The notes beneath the pieces are model-generated. The model worked only from the letters and a program-made list of their open reading frames with translations, did no database searches and was not told where the DNA came from. Of a DNA stretch of 64,000 bases, positions 27,808-37,619 are shown one piece after another. The stretch's first letter is position 1; every line of letters starts with the position of its first letter. Source of the DNA: Bacteroidales bacterium (GTDB lineage: Bacteria > Bacteroidota > Bacteroidia > Bacteroidales > UBA932); NCBI GenBank assembly GCA_028707695.1, contig JAQWAL010000003.1, forward strand, positions 32,824-96,823, in the 5' to 3' direction. The translations under genes were made by a program, and so were the position numbers.

Positions 27808-28800
27808 ATGGAAACTGTAAATATTAAGGAACTAAATGAAAAAATCCAGAGGGAGAGTGCTTTTGTAGAGATGATAACCATGGAGATGAATAAGGTTATT
27901 GTGGGACAGAAGCATTTGGTGGAAAACCTTTTGATTGGTCTGCTGGCAAACGGACATATTCTTTTAGAGGGTGTTCCTGGTTTGGCAAAGACTTTGGCAA
28001 TAAATACTTTGGCTTCCATTGTCGATGCAAAATTCAGTCGTATTCAATTTACACCAGACCTTCTGCCTGCAGACCTGATTGGTACATTAATATACAGTCA
28101 AAAGAGTGAGCAATTCCAAATCAAGAAAGGGCCGGTTTTTGCACACTTCGTATTGGCCGATGAGATCAACAGGTCTCCGGCAAAAGTGCAATCTGCATTA
28201 TTGGAGGCAATGCAAGAGAGGCAGGTGACTATTGGGGATGAGAGTTTCAAGCTTCCCGAACCTTTTTTGGTCATGGCAACACAAAACCCTATCGAACAGG
28301 AGGGTACTTACCCATTGCCTGAAGCCCAGGTTGACAGGTTCATGTTGAAGGTGGTAGTGAGTTATCCTAAAAAAGAGGAAGAAAAGTTCATAATAAGGAT
28401 GAATAACACCGGAGAATTTCCAAAGGCATCTACCGTGCTCAAGCCCGAAGACATCTTAAGGGCAAGGCAGGTAGTGCGTGAAGTTTACATGGACGAAAAG
28501 ATTGAAAAGTATATAGTGGATATTGTGTATGCTACCAGGACCCCTCAGGATTACAATTTGTCAAGATTGAGTGATCTTATTTCTTACGGGGCATCCCCAA
28601 GGGCAAGCATTAGTCTGGCTATGGCTTCCAAGGCCTATGCATTTATAAAACGCAGAGGATATGTGATTCCAGAAGATGTGAGGGCGGTTTGTTATGAAGT
28701 TTTAAGGCACAGGATTGGGTTGACATATGAAGCCGAGGCAGAAAACATCACAACAGAAAACATTGTTACGGATATTTTGAATTCAGTGGAGGTTCCTTAA
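27808..28800 (+). CDS. MoxR-family AAA+ ATPase
   Basis: AAA+ chaperone-like ATPase that assembles or activates metal/VWA partner proteins. Walker A EGVPGLAKTLAINTLA (about 52-67), Walker B VLADEINRSP (about 115-124), sensor-1 MATQNPIEQEGTYPLPEAQ and the LPEAQVDRF segment are present. First gene of the seven- to eight-gene bat operon; downstream genes supply DUF58 and VWA proteins. Confidence 0.95.
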   Translation: METVNIKELNEKIQRESAFVEMITMEMNKVIVGQKHLVENLLIGLLANGHILLEGVPGLAKTLAINTLASIVDAKFSRIQFTPDLLPADLIGTLIYSQKSEQFQIKKGPVFAHFVLADEINRSPAKVQSALLEAMQERQVTIGDESFKLPEPFLVMATQNPIEQEGTYPLPEAQVDRFMLKVVVSYPKKEEEKFIIRMNNTGEFPKASTVLKPEDILRARQVVREVYMDEKIEKYIVDIVYATRTPQDYNLSRLSDLISYGASPRASISLAMASKAYAFIKRRGYVIPEDVRAVCYEVLRHRIGLTYEAEAENITTENIVTDILNSVEVP

Positions 28801-28801
28801 T

Positions 28802-29686
28802 ATGTCTTCAAACTCTAACGATTTACTTAAAAAAGTCAGGAAGATAGAAATCAAAACCAGGCGGCTTTCCAAGCAAATTTTTGCCGGAGAGTATCACTCT
28901 GCATTCAAGGGTAGGGGGATGGCCTTTAGTGAAGTGCGTGAATACCAGTTCGGGGATGATGTGAGGAATATGGACTGGAACGTAACAGCCCGTCTTAATG
29001 CTCCATATATCAAGGTTTTTGAAGAGGAGAGGGAGTTGACTGTTGTTTTGATGATTGATGTAAGTGGGTCCAGGCTATTTGGTTCTACAACCATGACAAA
29101 GAAAGAACTGGTTACCGAAATCGCGGCTGTACTTGCTTTTTCGGCATCGGCAAATAACGATAAGGTTGGAGCCTTGTTTTTCAGTACCAAGGTAGAGAAG
29201 TTTATTCCTCCAAAAAAAGGCAGGAGCCATCTTTTGAGAATTGTAAGGGAACTTTTGGAGTTTGAACCAGAGGAAAAAGGCACTGACCTTTCGGAAGCTT
29301 TGCGATACCTGACTAACGCTATCAAAAAAAGGTGCACTGCATTTTTATTGTCGGATATGCTGGATGTTGACGAAGGAGCAACACCCAATTACGAGCATGC
29401 TTTGAGGATAGCTGCCTCAAGACATGATTTGCATGTGGTTTCTGTGTACGATAAACTGGAGAAAGAGCTTCCTGATGTGGGACTAGTAAGGATAGTGGAT
29501 AGTGAAAGCGGAAAAGAAGAGTGGATTGACACTTCCAGTAAGAAAACCAGGGAAGGTTATGCAGAATGGAACAAGATTGCAGACAGGAGACGTAAACAAC
29601 TACTTAACAAATACAAAATCGGATCTGTAGCGGTTGCAACTGATGCGGATTATGTAAAGGGTCTTGTGAACCTGTTCAAAAAATAG
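28802..29686 (+). CDS. DUF58 protein of the bat operon
   Basis: Cytoplasmic partner of MoxR. It has the DUF58 signature YQFGDDVRNMDWNVTARL and a VWA-like MIDAS DVSGS in VLMIDVSGSRLFGS (about 87-96). Ends in LVNLFKK with a TAG at 29684-29686. Separated from moxR by 1 base. The TAG is in the same frame as the next gene, which starts 6 bases later. Confidence 0.93.
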   Translation: MSSNSNDLLKKVRKIEIKTRRLSKQIFAGEYHSAFKGRGMAFSEVREYQFGDDVRNMDWNVTARLNAPYIKVFEEERELTVVLMIDVSGSRLFGSTTMTKKELVTEIAAVLAFSASANNDKVGALFFSTKVEKFIPPKKGRSHLLRIVRELLEFEPEEKGTDLSEALRYLTNAIKKRCTAFLLSDMLDVDEGATPNYEHALRIAASRHDLHVVSVYDKLEKELPDVGLVRIVDSESGKEEWIDTSSKKTREGYAEWNKIADRRRKQLLNKYKIGSVAVATDADYVKGLVNLFKK

Positions 29687-29692
29687 GAAAAT

Positions 29693-30592
29693 ATGGAAAA
29701 CTCAGCAAAAGATACAATTTTGATAGGAGACCAAGTAACTTTAAAGTTCAGGTCCAATATATTGAAAGGTGAGAAGTTCGTTTTTCCGGATATGAAGAAT
29801 CCTGTTACAGAGGGAGTAGAGCTTATTTCACAACCAATAACAGATACGATTTCCGTGGATGGGAATTCCGTGAATCTCGAGAGCCGTGTCGTGGTGACTT
29901 CATTTGACAGCGGATCTTACAAATTACCATCTTTCACTGCATACAAATTCAAAATTGACGGGACCGTGGACACCTTGAATTTTGAAGGAGGCGAACTGGA
30001 GGTTACAACTATACAAATAGACACTTCATCTTTCCAGCCTTTTGAGGTCAAGGATCAGATGAACTATCCTTTTACAATTAAGGAGGTTATGCCATGGGTT
30101 GGGATAATCCTTTTTGTCATGTTATTATTACTCCTGATAACAAGAACCGTTAAAAAGATAAGGGAAAGGAAAAATCTTTTTGGCAAGGGTGCAGAATTGG
30201 AACCTCCTCACATAATAGCTTTGAAAAAGCTTGAATCACTCAGGGAGCAAAAGCTTTGGCAAAAAAACCAAAAAGAGTTTTTCACAAATGTCACGGATAT
30301 ACTAAGGGAGTATCTGGAGTTCAGGTTTGAGATGCAAGCAATGGAGAAGACATCAAATGAAATTCTGTCGGAATTGTCAGTTTTGAACCTGGACAAGGAG
30401 GTGTTGAAACAATTGTCAGAATTATTCCGGATTGCAGATTTCGTGAAGTTTGCAAAGCATAGTGCCGAAACTGAGGAGTGTGAACATGCTGTTCCAATGG
30501 CTGTGAGATTTATCAATAGTGTTTATGTAAGACAAATAGAAGAGGAAAAAGAGGCAGAAGAAAAAGAAAACAAACCAAAAGGAGGAGTGTAA
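29693..30592 (+). CDS. Bat-operon membrane protein (BatD-related), signal peptide absent
   Basis: A 299-residue protein of the bat operon: an extracytoplasmic-type beta domain (about 1-130, starting KDTILIGDQVTLKF), one helix at about 134-154 (MPWVGIILFVMLLLLLITR), a basic stop-transfer region, and a cytoplasmic helical C-terminus ending in a Glu/Lys run. Homologues normally begin with a signal peptide; this one has none, and the in-frame upstream sequence is the DUF58 TAG only 6 bases away. The N-terminal domain therefore has no clear export route as written. Confidence 0.75.
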   Translation: MENSAKDTILIGDQVTLKFRSNILKGEKFVFPDMKNPVTEGVELISQPITDTISVDGNSVNLESRVVVTSFDSGSYKLPSFTAYKFKIDGTVDTLNFEGGELEVTTIQIDTSSFQPFEVKDQMNYPFTIKEVMPWVGIILFVMLLLLLITRTVKKIRERKNLFGKGAELEPPHIIALKKLESLREQKLWQKNQKEFFTNVTDILREYLEFRFEMQAMEKTSNEILSELSVLNLDKEVLKQLSELFRIADFVKFAKHSAETEECEHAVPMAVRFINSVYVRQIEEEKEAEEKENKPKGGV

Positions 30593-30593
30593 A

Positions 30594-31580
30594 ATGTTTT
30601 TTGAGTATCCACAATTATTATATTTGGAGTTGTTGCTTATCCCTGTCATTGCACTTTACTTGTACAGGGAGATAAAAGGTCAAGATGCAGGATTGAATGT
30701 ATCTACCCTGACACCTTGGTTAACTAAAGGCAGCAGGATAAAAAAGCATTTGAGGCACATCCCTTATATAATGAGGTTTATTGCCATATCAACCATAATT
30801 CTTGCTTTAGCCAGGCCAAGATCTTCGGATGATTTTGAAAAGATCAATACGGAAGGGATTGATATTGTGTTAGCCATGGATGTTTCAACTAGTATGTTGG
30901 CGAGGGATTTCAATCCAGACAGGATAAGTGCGGCAAAGGATATTGCAATAGAGTTCATAGCTCAAAGGCCAAGTGACAGGATGGGAATTGTTGTTTTTGC
31001 CGGAGAGAGTTTCACACAATGTCCACTGACAACAGACAGAGCGACCTTGATAAATCTTTTAAAAGAGGTTGAAACAGGTTTGATAGAAGATGGCACTGCA
31101 ATAGGAAACGGATTGGCAACTGCCGTGGCAAGATTAAAGGATTCACAAGCAAAAAGCCGTGTTATAATTCTATTGACTGATGGAGTTAACAATAGGGGAG
31201 AAATAGCACCTTTGATGGCTGCAGAAATAGCCAAGACTTACGGAATACGTGTTTATACCATTGGTGTAGGTGCAATGGGAGTAGCTCCATATCCGGTAAT
31301 GACACCTTATGGGGTCGAGATTCAACAGGTACAGGTGGAAATTGACGAGCAACTCCTTGGGGAAATTGCCCAAAATACAGGAGGCAGGTATTTCCGGGCA
31401 ACCGATAATACAAAAATGCTTGAAATCTACAGTGAGATAAACAAAATGGAAACCAGCAGGACTGTCGTGGATTCTTTCCCAGTATACAAAGAGTTGTTCA
31501 TGAAATATGCCCTTATTGCATTGGCTGCTTTGTTGATTGAGTTGTTGTTCAGGATGATAATATTCAGGAAGTTGCCGTAA
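30594..31580 (+). CDS. batA: BatA, VWA-domain membrane protein
   Basis: Aerotolerance operon protein. An N-terminal membrane segment (about 8-25, plus 60-80) and a C-terminal one (about 305-325) flank a VWA domain with the MIDAS DVSTS (AMDVSTSMLARDFN, about 98) and the later Thr and Asp positions (TDRATL, TDGVNNRG). Close to BatB. In Bacteroides the Bat genes aid oxygen tolerance or envelope homeostasis. Confidence 0.92.
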   Translation: MFFEYPQLLYLELLLIPVIALYLYREIKGQDAGLNVSTLTPWLTKGSRIKKHLRHIPYIMRFIAISTIILALARPRSSDDFEKINTEGIDIVLAMDVSTSMLARDFNPDRISAAKDIAIEFIAQRPSDRMGIVVFAGESFTQCPLTTDRATLINLLKEVETGLIEDGTAIGNGLATAVARLKDSQAKSRVIILLTDGVNNRGEIAPLMAAEIAKTYGIRVYTIGVGAMGVAPYPVMTPYGVEIQQVQVEIDEQLLGEIAQNTGGRYFRATDNTKMLEIYSEINKMETSRTVVDSFPVYKELFMKYALIALAALLIELLFRMIIFRKLP

Positions 31581-31590
31581 AATTTTTGTT

Positions 31591-32595
31591 ATGATACAAT
31601 TTGCACAAATAGAATATCTTACCTTGATTCTTTTAATCCCATTCCTTTTTGTAATGCATGGAATTAACCGTTACATAAGAAGGAAGAGGTTGTCAAAACT
31701 TGGGGATAGCACAATTATCACCAAGTTGATGCCAAGGGCCTCTGCAAGCAGAGGCTGGGTTAAGTTGGTTTTCTTGAGTTTGGCAATATTCTTCTTTGCA
31801 ATAGGTCTGTCAAGGCCACAAATGGGAGCAAGGATAAAAGAGGTCGAAGGCAGAGGTATAGAAATCATGATTGCAGTGGATGTTTCAAATTCAATGTTGG
31901 CACAGGATTACTCTCCAAACAGGCTGGAGAGGGCTAAGCTGGCAATCTCCAGGTTGACCGATAAACTAAGGGAAGACAGGATTGGCTTGATTGTTTTTGC
32001 CGGACAGGCATTTGTCCAGTTACCAGTAACGACAGACTATGTCTCTGCAAAGATGTTTTTGAATTCCATTGACAACAATACTGTTCCTGTCCAGGGAACC
32101 TCTTTGTCTGAAGCTATAAATTTGTCTATCAAAAGTTTCAGTGCAGAAAGCCAGGAGAGGGGCAGGGCAATGATTCTGATAACAGATGGTGAAAACCATG
32201 AAGTTGACCCTATAGAGGCTGCAACTAATGCAAGGGAGTTAGGAATATCTGTTTATACTATAGGAATAGGTTCTGTAGAAGGCAAACCTATTCCAATGCC
32301 CAACGGGGAGTTGCTCAAAGACAAGGATGGTAATATTGTGGTAAGTAAATTAGACGAAAAGACTCTGATTGGAGTGGCAGAGGCCGGAGGGGGAAAATAT
32401 GTCCGGGCAGGGAATAATGATTTTGGGCTGGAGGCTATTGTGGATCAGATAAAAACCATGGATAAACAAAACTTCAAATCTGTGGTGTTTGAAGATTTCA
32501 ATGAGCAATACATGTATTTTTTTGCCATTGCACTTTTTTTCTTTTTATTGGATTTTTTGATTACTGAAAGGAAAGGCAATGTGTTTTTCAAATAA
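31591..32595 (+). CDS. batB: BatB, VWA-domain membrane protein
   Basis: Paralogue of BatA (334 residues): membrane helices near both ends, MIDAS AVDVSNSMLAQDY at about 93-105, VTTDYVSA and TDGENHE. Begins 10 bases after batA. The C-terminal helix YFFAIALFFFLLDFLI closes the protein. Confidence 0.92.
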   Translation: MIQFAQIEYLTLILLIPFLFVMHGINRYIRRKRLSKLGDSTIITKLMPRASASRGWVKLVFLSLAIFFFAIGLSRPQMGARIKEVEGRGIEIMIAVDVSNSMLAQDYSPNRLERAKLAISRLTDKLREDRIGLIVFAGQAFVQLPVTTDYVSAKMFLNSIDNNTVPVQGTSLSEAINLSIKSFSAESQERGRAMILITDGENHEVDPIEAATNARELGISVYTIGIGSVEGKPIPMPNGELLKDKDGNIVVSKLDEKTLIGVAEAGGGKYVRAGNNDFGLEAIVDQIKTMDKQNFKSVVFEDFNEQYMYFFAIALFFFLLDFLITERKGNVFFK

Positions 32596-32612
32596 TATAG
32601 AGGAGATTAGAT

Positions 32613-33326
32613 ATGCATAGGATATTTTTTACTATTATATTTTTTGTATTAGCTGTTGCATCGGTTTATGGACAAGCTGACAGGAAGTATATCCGTTCTG
32701 GAAACAGGGCATACCAAAAGGGTGAGATTGAAAATGCAGAGATAGACTACAGGAGAGCTTTGGAAAAGGACTCTGGTTCTTTGTATGCCAAATACAATTT
32801 AGGAAACCTCATGCACAAAAAGGGGAATAATGAGGAGGCATTGAAAATGGTAGCCGGGTTGAGTGACTCTACAGATAATTTGCTTTATAATTCCGGTTTA
32901 TTCCATAATATGGGTAATTATGCTTTGGGTATGAAAAATTACAAGGAGGCTATTGAGTTCTATAAAAGTTCCCTTAGGATAAATCCTTCTGACATGGAAA
33001 CAAAGAGCAATTTGGCTTATGCCCAAAAGATGCTCAAAGATGAACAAGAAAACCAAGATCAAAATCAAGATCAAGATCAAAATCAAGATCAAGAGAAAGA
33101 TAAAGAAAACGAAGATCAAGATGATGAGAAAGATGATAATAAAAAGCAAGATCAGAATAAAGACCAACAAGATGAAAATAAAGAACAACCACAACCTAAG
33201 ATAAGTCCGCAAACGGCTCAGCAGATGTTGCAAGCCATACAAAACAAAGAGAAGGAAACTCAGGAAAAAGTTAAGAAAGAAAAGGCTAAAATATTGCAGG
33301 AAAAGCAAAAAGAAAAAAATTGGTAA
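32613..33326 (+). CDS. batC: BatC, TPR protein with Asp/Gln/Lys-rich tail
   Basis: Signal peptide about 1-20, then tetratricopeptide-type helical repeats (about 25-135), and a low-complexity acidic-Gln stretch (about 143-193) of repeated QDQ, followed by a helical basic tail. An SD-like AGGAGA precedes the ATG. BatC in the family binds the periplasmic side of the Bat complex. The repeats are encoded by a hexamer-like tract. Confidence 0.88.
   Translation: MHRIFFTIIFFVLAVASVYGQADRKYIRSGNRAYQKGEIENAEIDYRRALEKDSGSLYAKYNLGNLMHKKGNNEEALKMVAGLSDSTDNLLYNSGLFHNMGNYALGMKNYKEAIEFYKSSLRINPSDMETKSNLAYAQKMLKDEQENQDQNQDQDQNQDQEKDKENEDQDDEKDDNKKQDQNKDQQDENKEQPQPKISPQTAQQMLQAIQNKEKETQEKVKKEKAKILQEKQKEKNW
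33054..33110 (+). repeat. Coding low-complexity hexamer-like tract in batC
   Basis: Repeating units such as AATCAA/GATCAA encode alternating Asn, Asp and Gln. Likely prone to slippage; units are six bases, so changes stay in frame. Confidence 0.75.
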
Positions 33327-33327
33327 T

Positions 33328-35142
33328 ATGACTAGGTTAACTAATTATAAATTTTGGAGAGAATCCCTGTTGGCGGTTTTCATGTTTTTGTTTGCTGTTT
33401 CCATGTCTGGACAGGTAGTGCTTTCTGCAGATGCTCCTAAGGTTGTTGCTACAGGAGAGACTTTTAGAATTGTTTATAGCGTCAATGCAGAACCTGATTC
33501 ATTCAATCCTCCAAAAATATCAGGTTTGCAGGTACTTGCCGGCCCAACATCATCTACCATGAGTAGTACTCAAATTATAAATGGCAAAAGGACCGAGACA
33601 TTCCAAGTTAGTTATACTTATATCCTCCAGGCTGGCCAGGAAGGAAAGTACACAATTCCACCTGCCTCTGTTGTGGTAGATGGGAAAACTTACAATTCGG
33701 GCAGTTTGGTTGTGGAAGCAGTGAAAGCATCCGGGCAAACATCGGCAGATGACAGCGGACAAAAAACAGGTGCGGTATCGAATGATGACATTTTTTTAAG
33801 TCTTACGGTATCGAAGAACAAAGTAGTTGTCGGAGAGCAATTGGTGGCAACCTTGAAACTTTACACAAGAGTTCCTGTAACCGGATTCGAAGATGTAAGG
33901 TTCCCCTCTTTCAATGGATTCTGGAGCCAGGAAATTGAGACCCCCAGTAATATAGAGTTTGTCAGGGAAAATGTAAACGGAAATATTTATGAGGCGGCTT
34001 TGTTGAGAAGGTACATGCTTTTGCCTCAGCAGAGTGGTAAATTGATTATAGATGGTGCAGAAATGATGTGCCAGGTGAGGATTCGTACCGGATCGGATGT
34101 TCCAAGGAGTATTTTTGATGATTTTTTTGATTCCTACCAAACTATAAGGAAAAGGGTTTATGCAAAGCCGGTAACTATTGTATCCGATCCTTTGCCTAAG
34201 GGTGCTCCGTTGTCTTTCAATGGAGCTGTTGGCTCTTTTTCGGTCTCTGCCAGGGTAACCAGGGATAGTGTAGATGCAAATGAGGCTTTGTCTTTTTTGA
34301 TTGATGTGAAGGGTACCGGTAACTTGAATTTGATTGAGGCGCCTAAACCGGAAATACCATCTGCATTTGAACTTTATGATACAAAAATCACAGACAATAG
34401 CACGCAGGGTATATCTGGTACCAAGAGTTTTGAATTTCCTTTGATTGCAAGAGCTCCAGGAGTGTACACGATCCCTCCTGTAATTTTCAGTTATTACGAT
34501 ATTTCAAAAAATAGTTACGAAGAGTTATCTACAGAGGCGATTGTTGTGAAGGTTGGAAATGCAAATTCAAACCAATCACAGAACCCTGGGCAGGGTGTCT
34601 CCTTAGGTGTAAACAGACAAGCGGTCAGGAGCATTTCTGACGATATAAGGTATATCTACTCTTCCCTACCATCCCTTGCAAAGGGGAATTTGTTTTTCTT
34701 TGGTTCTGTTGTCTATTTCGGGCTGCTTGTTATGATTTTTGTTTTGTTCCTGGCCATAGAACGGTATCTCTCTCACAGGATTGAAAGGAACAGGGACATT
34801 GCTGGAGTAAGGAACAGGAAAGCAGTGAAAATTGCAAAAGCAAAGCTGAAGAGAGCTGGCATCTTGTTGAAGGAGGGCAATTACTCTGCTTTTTACATGG
34901 AGCTCCACAAAGCATTACTAGGATATATATCTGACAAACTGAACCTGGAGTTGTCGGATATTTCCAGGGACAAGATAAGTGGATTGCTCTATTCAAGAAA
35001 CATAGATAATGGGATTGTTGAAGAACTTCTCTATTTATTGGACCAGTGTGAATATGCAAGGTATGCGCCAAATCCCGGAGGGGAGGGTATGGATAACAAT
35101 TTTAGCCGTGCAATTGATTTGATTTCTTCTTTGGAATTATAA
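33328..35142 (+). CDS. batD: BatD, oxygen-tolerance membrane protein
   Basis: A 604-residue periplasmic protein anchored by a C-terminal helix: signal peptide about 1-29 (up to SMSGQ), repeated Ig-like beta domains (family BatD), a transmembrane helix at about 450-476 (FFFGSVVYFGLLVMIFVLFLA), and a short cytoplasmic tail. One base after batC. The Bat complex function is known from Bacteroides fragilis to support aerotolerance. Confidence 0.9.
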   Translation: MTRLTNYKFWRESLLAVFMFLFAVSMSGQVVLSADAPKVVATGETFRIVYSVNAEPDSFNPPKISGLQVLAGPTSSTMSSTQIINGKRTETFQVSYTYILQAGQEGKYTIPPASVVVDGKTYNSGSLVVEAVKASGQTSADDSGQKTGAVSNDDIFLSLTVSKNKVVVGEQLVATLKLYTRVPVTGFEDVRFPSFNGFWSQEIETPSNIEFVRENVNGNIYEAALLRRYMLLPQQSGKLIIDGAEMMCQVRIRTGSDVPRSIFDDFFDSYQTIRKRVYAKPVTIVSDPLPKGAPLSFNGAVGSFSVSARVTRDSVDANEALSFLIDVKGTGNLNLIEAPKPEIPSAFELYDTKITDNSTQGISGTKSFEFPLIARAPGVYTIPPVIFSYYDISKNSYEELSTEAIVVKVGNANSNQSQNPGQGVSLGVNRQAVRSISDDIRYIYSSLPSLAKGNLFFFGSVVYFGLLVMIFVLFLAIERYLSHRIERNRDIAGVRNRKAVKIAKAKLKRAGILLKEGNYSAFYMELHKALLGYISDKLNLELSDISRDKISGLLYSRNIDNGIVEELLYLLDQCEYARYAPNPGGEGMDNNFSRAIDLISSLEL

Positions 35143-35153
35143 ATTTGACTTTT

Positions 35154-35921
35154 ATGAATAAATATATCAAGGTAGTATTAACTCTTTTTGCATTTTGCAC
35201 ACTCTTTGCAAAACTTTATTCACAGGACAAGGAGTTGATTTGGCATAGGGCGGATAGCCTCTATTCAATTGCAGATTATGAATCTGCTTTAAAAGAGTAT
35301 GAAAGTTTGGAAAGTGCAGGTTACTCTTCTTGGCAGTTGTATTACAATATTGGCAACTGCCATTTCAAGAAATCTGGTTATGGCCTTTCAATTTTGTATT
35401 ACGAAAGAGCTCTAAGGTTGAACCCTTCTGGCAAAGATATTTTGTTTAACCTGGATTTTGCCAGGCAATTTACTATTGACAAGATAGATGTAGTACCAGA
35501 ATTTGTTTTGAATACATGGATAAGAGATGTCAATTACACATTGTCATCTGACATTTGGGCTTCAATCTCTTTGGTGTTCCTGGGATTGGCTGCTCTTTTG
35601 TTACTCTGTTTCAGGTATGGTCCAACTTCTTTTTCAAGGAAAATTGCTTTCTTTGGAGCAATTGTTGCCCTTTTGGTTGTGATAGTTTCAACTCTGTTTG
35701 CATGGAACCAAAGAAACGCATTCCATAAGGAGGATGAGGCAATTGTATTGTCACCTGTAAGTACTGTAAGGAATTCACCTGATAACTCTGGTTCTACCCT
35801 GTTTATTTTGCATGAGGGCACAAAGGTAGAGCTTGTAGAGGGGTTGGGAGATTGGAGAAGGATCGAGTTAAGCGACGGCAGACAAGGTTGGATTGCTGCC
35901 GCCGATATTGAGATTATTTGA
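35154..35921 (+). CDS. batE: BatE, TPR plus SH3-domain membrane protein
   Basis: Last bat gene. Signal peptide at about 1-23, TPR region (about 25-110), two membrane helices (about 135-155 and 163-185), and a C-terminal bacterial SH3 domain (about 198-255, SPVSTVRNSPDNSGSTLFIL to GRQGWIAAADIEII). Start chosen at MNKYIKVV. Convergent with the M28 gene with 3 bases between stops and no hairpin terminator. Confidence 0.88.
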   Translation: MNKYIKVVLTLFAFCTLFAKLYSQDKELIWHRADSLYSIADYESALKEYESLESAGYSSWQLYYNIGNCHFKKSGYGLSILYYERALRLNPSGKDILFNLDFARQFTIDKIDVVPEFVLNTWIRDVNYTLSSDIWASISLVFLGLAALLLLCFRYGPTSFSRKIAFFGAIVALLVVIVSTLFAWNQRNAFHKEDEAIVLSPVSTVRNSPDNSGSTLFILHEGTKVELVEGLGDWRRIELSDGRQGWIAAADIEII

Positions 35922-35924
35922 CGT

Positions 35925-37526
35925 TTACAAGAGATTTCCTTTGTTCTTTTTCTTAGTCTCTTTTTTATCTGGTTTTTGGTACAATCCATCCCTGGAAAGG
36001 ATAGTATTGAGGTTCGCAAGGTTGTATACAACTATTGCAGTTACAATTGATGTATGTTCCATATATTCCGGAATGCTCATGTTGTATGTGTCCCTCTCTG
36101 TGTGCCAAATTTCCCTGTAGTTGAAATCGTATCCTTTTGGGTCTGCAGTTCCGAAACTGATTGTTGGAACTCCGTTTATTGCAAACCATGCATGGTCTGA
36201 TCCACCTGCTGTCACTGGTTTTGGTCTGGGTTCACCTTCCCGGATATTCAAACTAAACGGGAAGTCCGGATTGATTCTATCTAGTTCCTTTGTTGCAATT
36301 TTAAAGTCTTGGTACATTGCCGGAGGAACAGTAAGGGAGTTTGCAACGGTAGGTCCACCATCCCTATTGAAATAATTTGAGATGTTTTCTAATTTTTCGG
36401 GATTGTTTTCTACCCAATGTTTTGACCCCCAAAGTCCAAATTCTTCGGCAGCCCAAAAACAGAACATGATTGATCTTTTTGGTTTTGCACCTGCCAATGC
36501 AAGTAATCTGGCTGCCTCCATATTGGGTGCAACTCCTGTACCGCAATCTACACCACCTGTTGCAACGTCAAATGCATCCAGATGTCCACCGCTCATAACG
36601 AATTCATCAGGAAACTCTGTCCCCTTGATTATACCGATGACGTTGTGGAATTTCACAGGCCCTGGTTTGAAGTGGTTTCTTATGTCAAATTCCAGTTGGA
36701 AATATTGCCTCTCCTTCACTTTTTGCTCTATGATTTCATATTGGTGCTGGTCAAGCTTAATGTCAGGGCAAGTAGGAAGGTTGTCAAAATCCATGTATTC
36801 CAGGTTTTTCCTGTCATACAGAGCGGTAATTGGAACAGGAGCAGATTGTATGATACCTAATATGCCTGCATCCCTCATCTCTTTGTAAAAAAGGGCAGGT
36901 TCATCTTTGTATTCTTTTATTGGTAGTTGGGTTTTATTGGGATTCAATCTGTTGATCCTTGAAACAGAATCGTTGTAAGATTTGATCTTTTCGTTTTCTT
37001 TAATAATTATTGACCTTACTGTATCGGCATATTCGGAGTGGTCTATCGGGAAACCATTGCTTGTTCCTGTAATGAGAACCCAGGCTCCCTTTAGCTTTCC
37101 TTTCATCCTTTCAAATTCTGCCCTGTTTTTGGGTTCCATAACCACATGACCTCTTTGTACCCCCTTTGTTCCTGAAGTGTAGGATGGAGTGGCAAAATGC
37201 AGGTGCATGCCATCTTCACTTAACATCCGGCCAAACCAGGGTCCTCTGTTGAATCCTACAGGAACCTGACCAACTTCTGATATTTCTACTTCTAGTCCCC
37301 ATTTTTCTAACATGCTTGCCACCCAATATGTAGCATTTGTGTATGCGTCAGATCCGACGAGCCTTCCACCTATCCGGTTGGTCAGGATATCCAGGTGTTC
37401 CATTGTTTTGTTCTCTTTGTTGGCAATCTCAATTACCTTGTTTGCTACTTGGTCTTGAGCTGTTATTGTTACAAATGGAAACATCAGCAGAAATGCTGAC
37501 AGAAATGACAAGTATAGTTTGTTCAT
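35925..37526 (-). CDS. M28-family metallopeptidase (secreted)
   Basis: Zinc aminopeptidase-like exopeptidase of 533 residues. Signal peptide in MNKLYLSFLSAFLLMFPFVT (start preferred over a Met 96 codons earlier). The protease-associated insert is followed by M28 motifs: GGHLDAFD, DCGTGVAPNMEAARLL, FCFWAAEEFGLWGS and GGSDHAWFAINGVPTISF. Predicted periplasmic or extracellular. Convergent with batE. Confidence 0.92.
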   Translation of the reverse strand: MNKLYLSFLSAFLLMFPFVTITAQDQVANKVIEIANKENKTMEHLDILTNRIGGRLVGSDAYTNATYWVASMLEKWGLEVEISEVGQVPVGFNRGPWFGRMLSEDGMHLHFATPSYTSGTKGVQRGHVVMEPKNRAEFERMKGKLKGAWVLITGTSNGFPIDHSEYADTVRSIIIKENEKIKSYNDSVSRINRLNPNKTQLPIKEYKDEPALFYKEMRDAGILGIIQSAPVPITALYDRKNLEYMDFDNLPTCPDIKLDQHQYEIIEQKVKERQYFQLEFDIRNHFKPGPVKFHNVIGIIKGTEFPDEFVMSGGHLDAFDVATGGVDCGTGVAPNMEAARLLALAGAKPKRSIMFCFWAAEEFGLWGSKHWVENNPEKLENISNYFNRDGGPTVANSLTVPPAMYQDFKIATKELDRINPDFPFSLNIREGEPRPKPVTAGGSDHAWFAINGVPTISFGTADPKGYDFNYREIWHTERDTYNMSIPEYMEHTSIVTAIVVYNLANLNTILSRDGLYQKPDKKETKKKNKGNLL

Positions 37527-37540
37527 GACAGGTTTTTGTT

Positions 37541-37548
37541 CAAAATTA
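37541..37548 (-). promoter_or_regulatory. Putative -7 element of the M28 gene
   Basis: TAATTTTG on the minus strand matches TAnnTTTG, 14 bases before the ATG. Confidence 0.45.
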
Positions 37549-37619
37549 ATACTAAATCCTGAATTGTAATTATTAAAGGGGTTAAATTGTTTTTTTTGAT
37601 GTATAATTGCAAATAAAAA

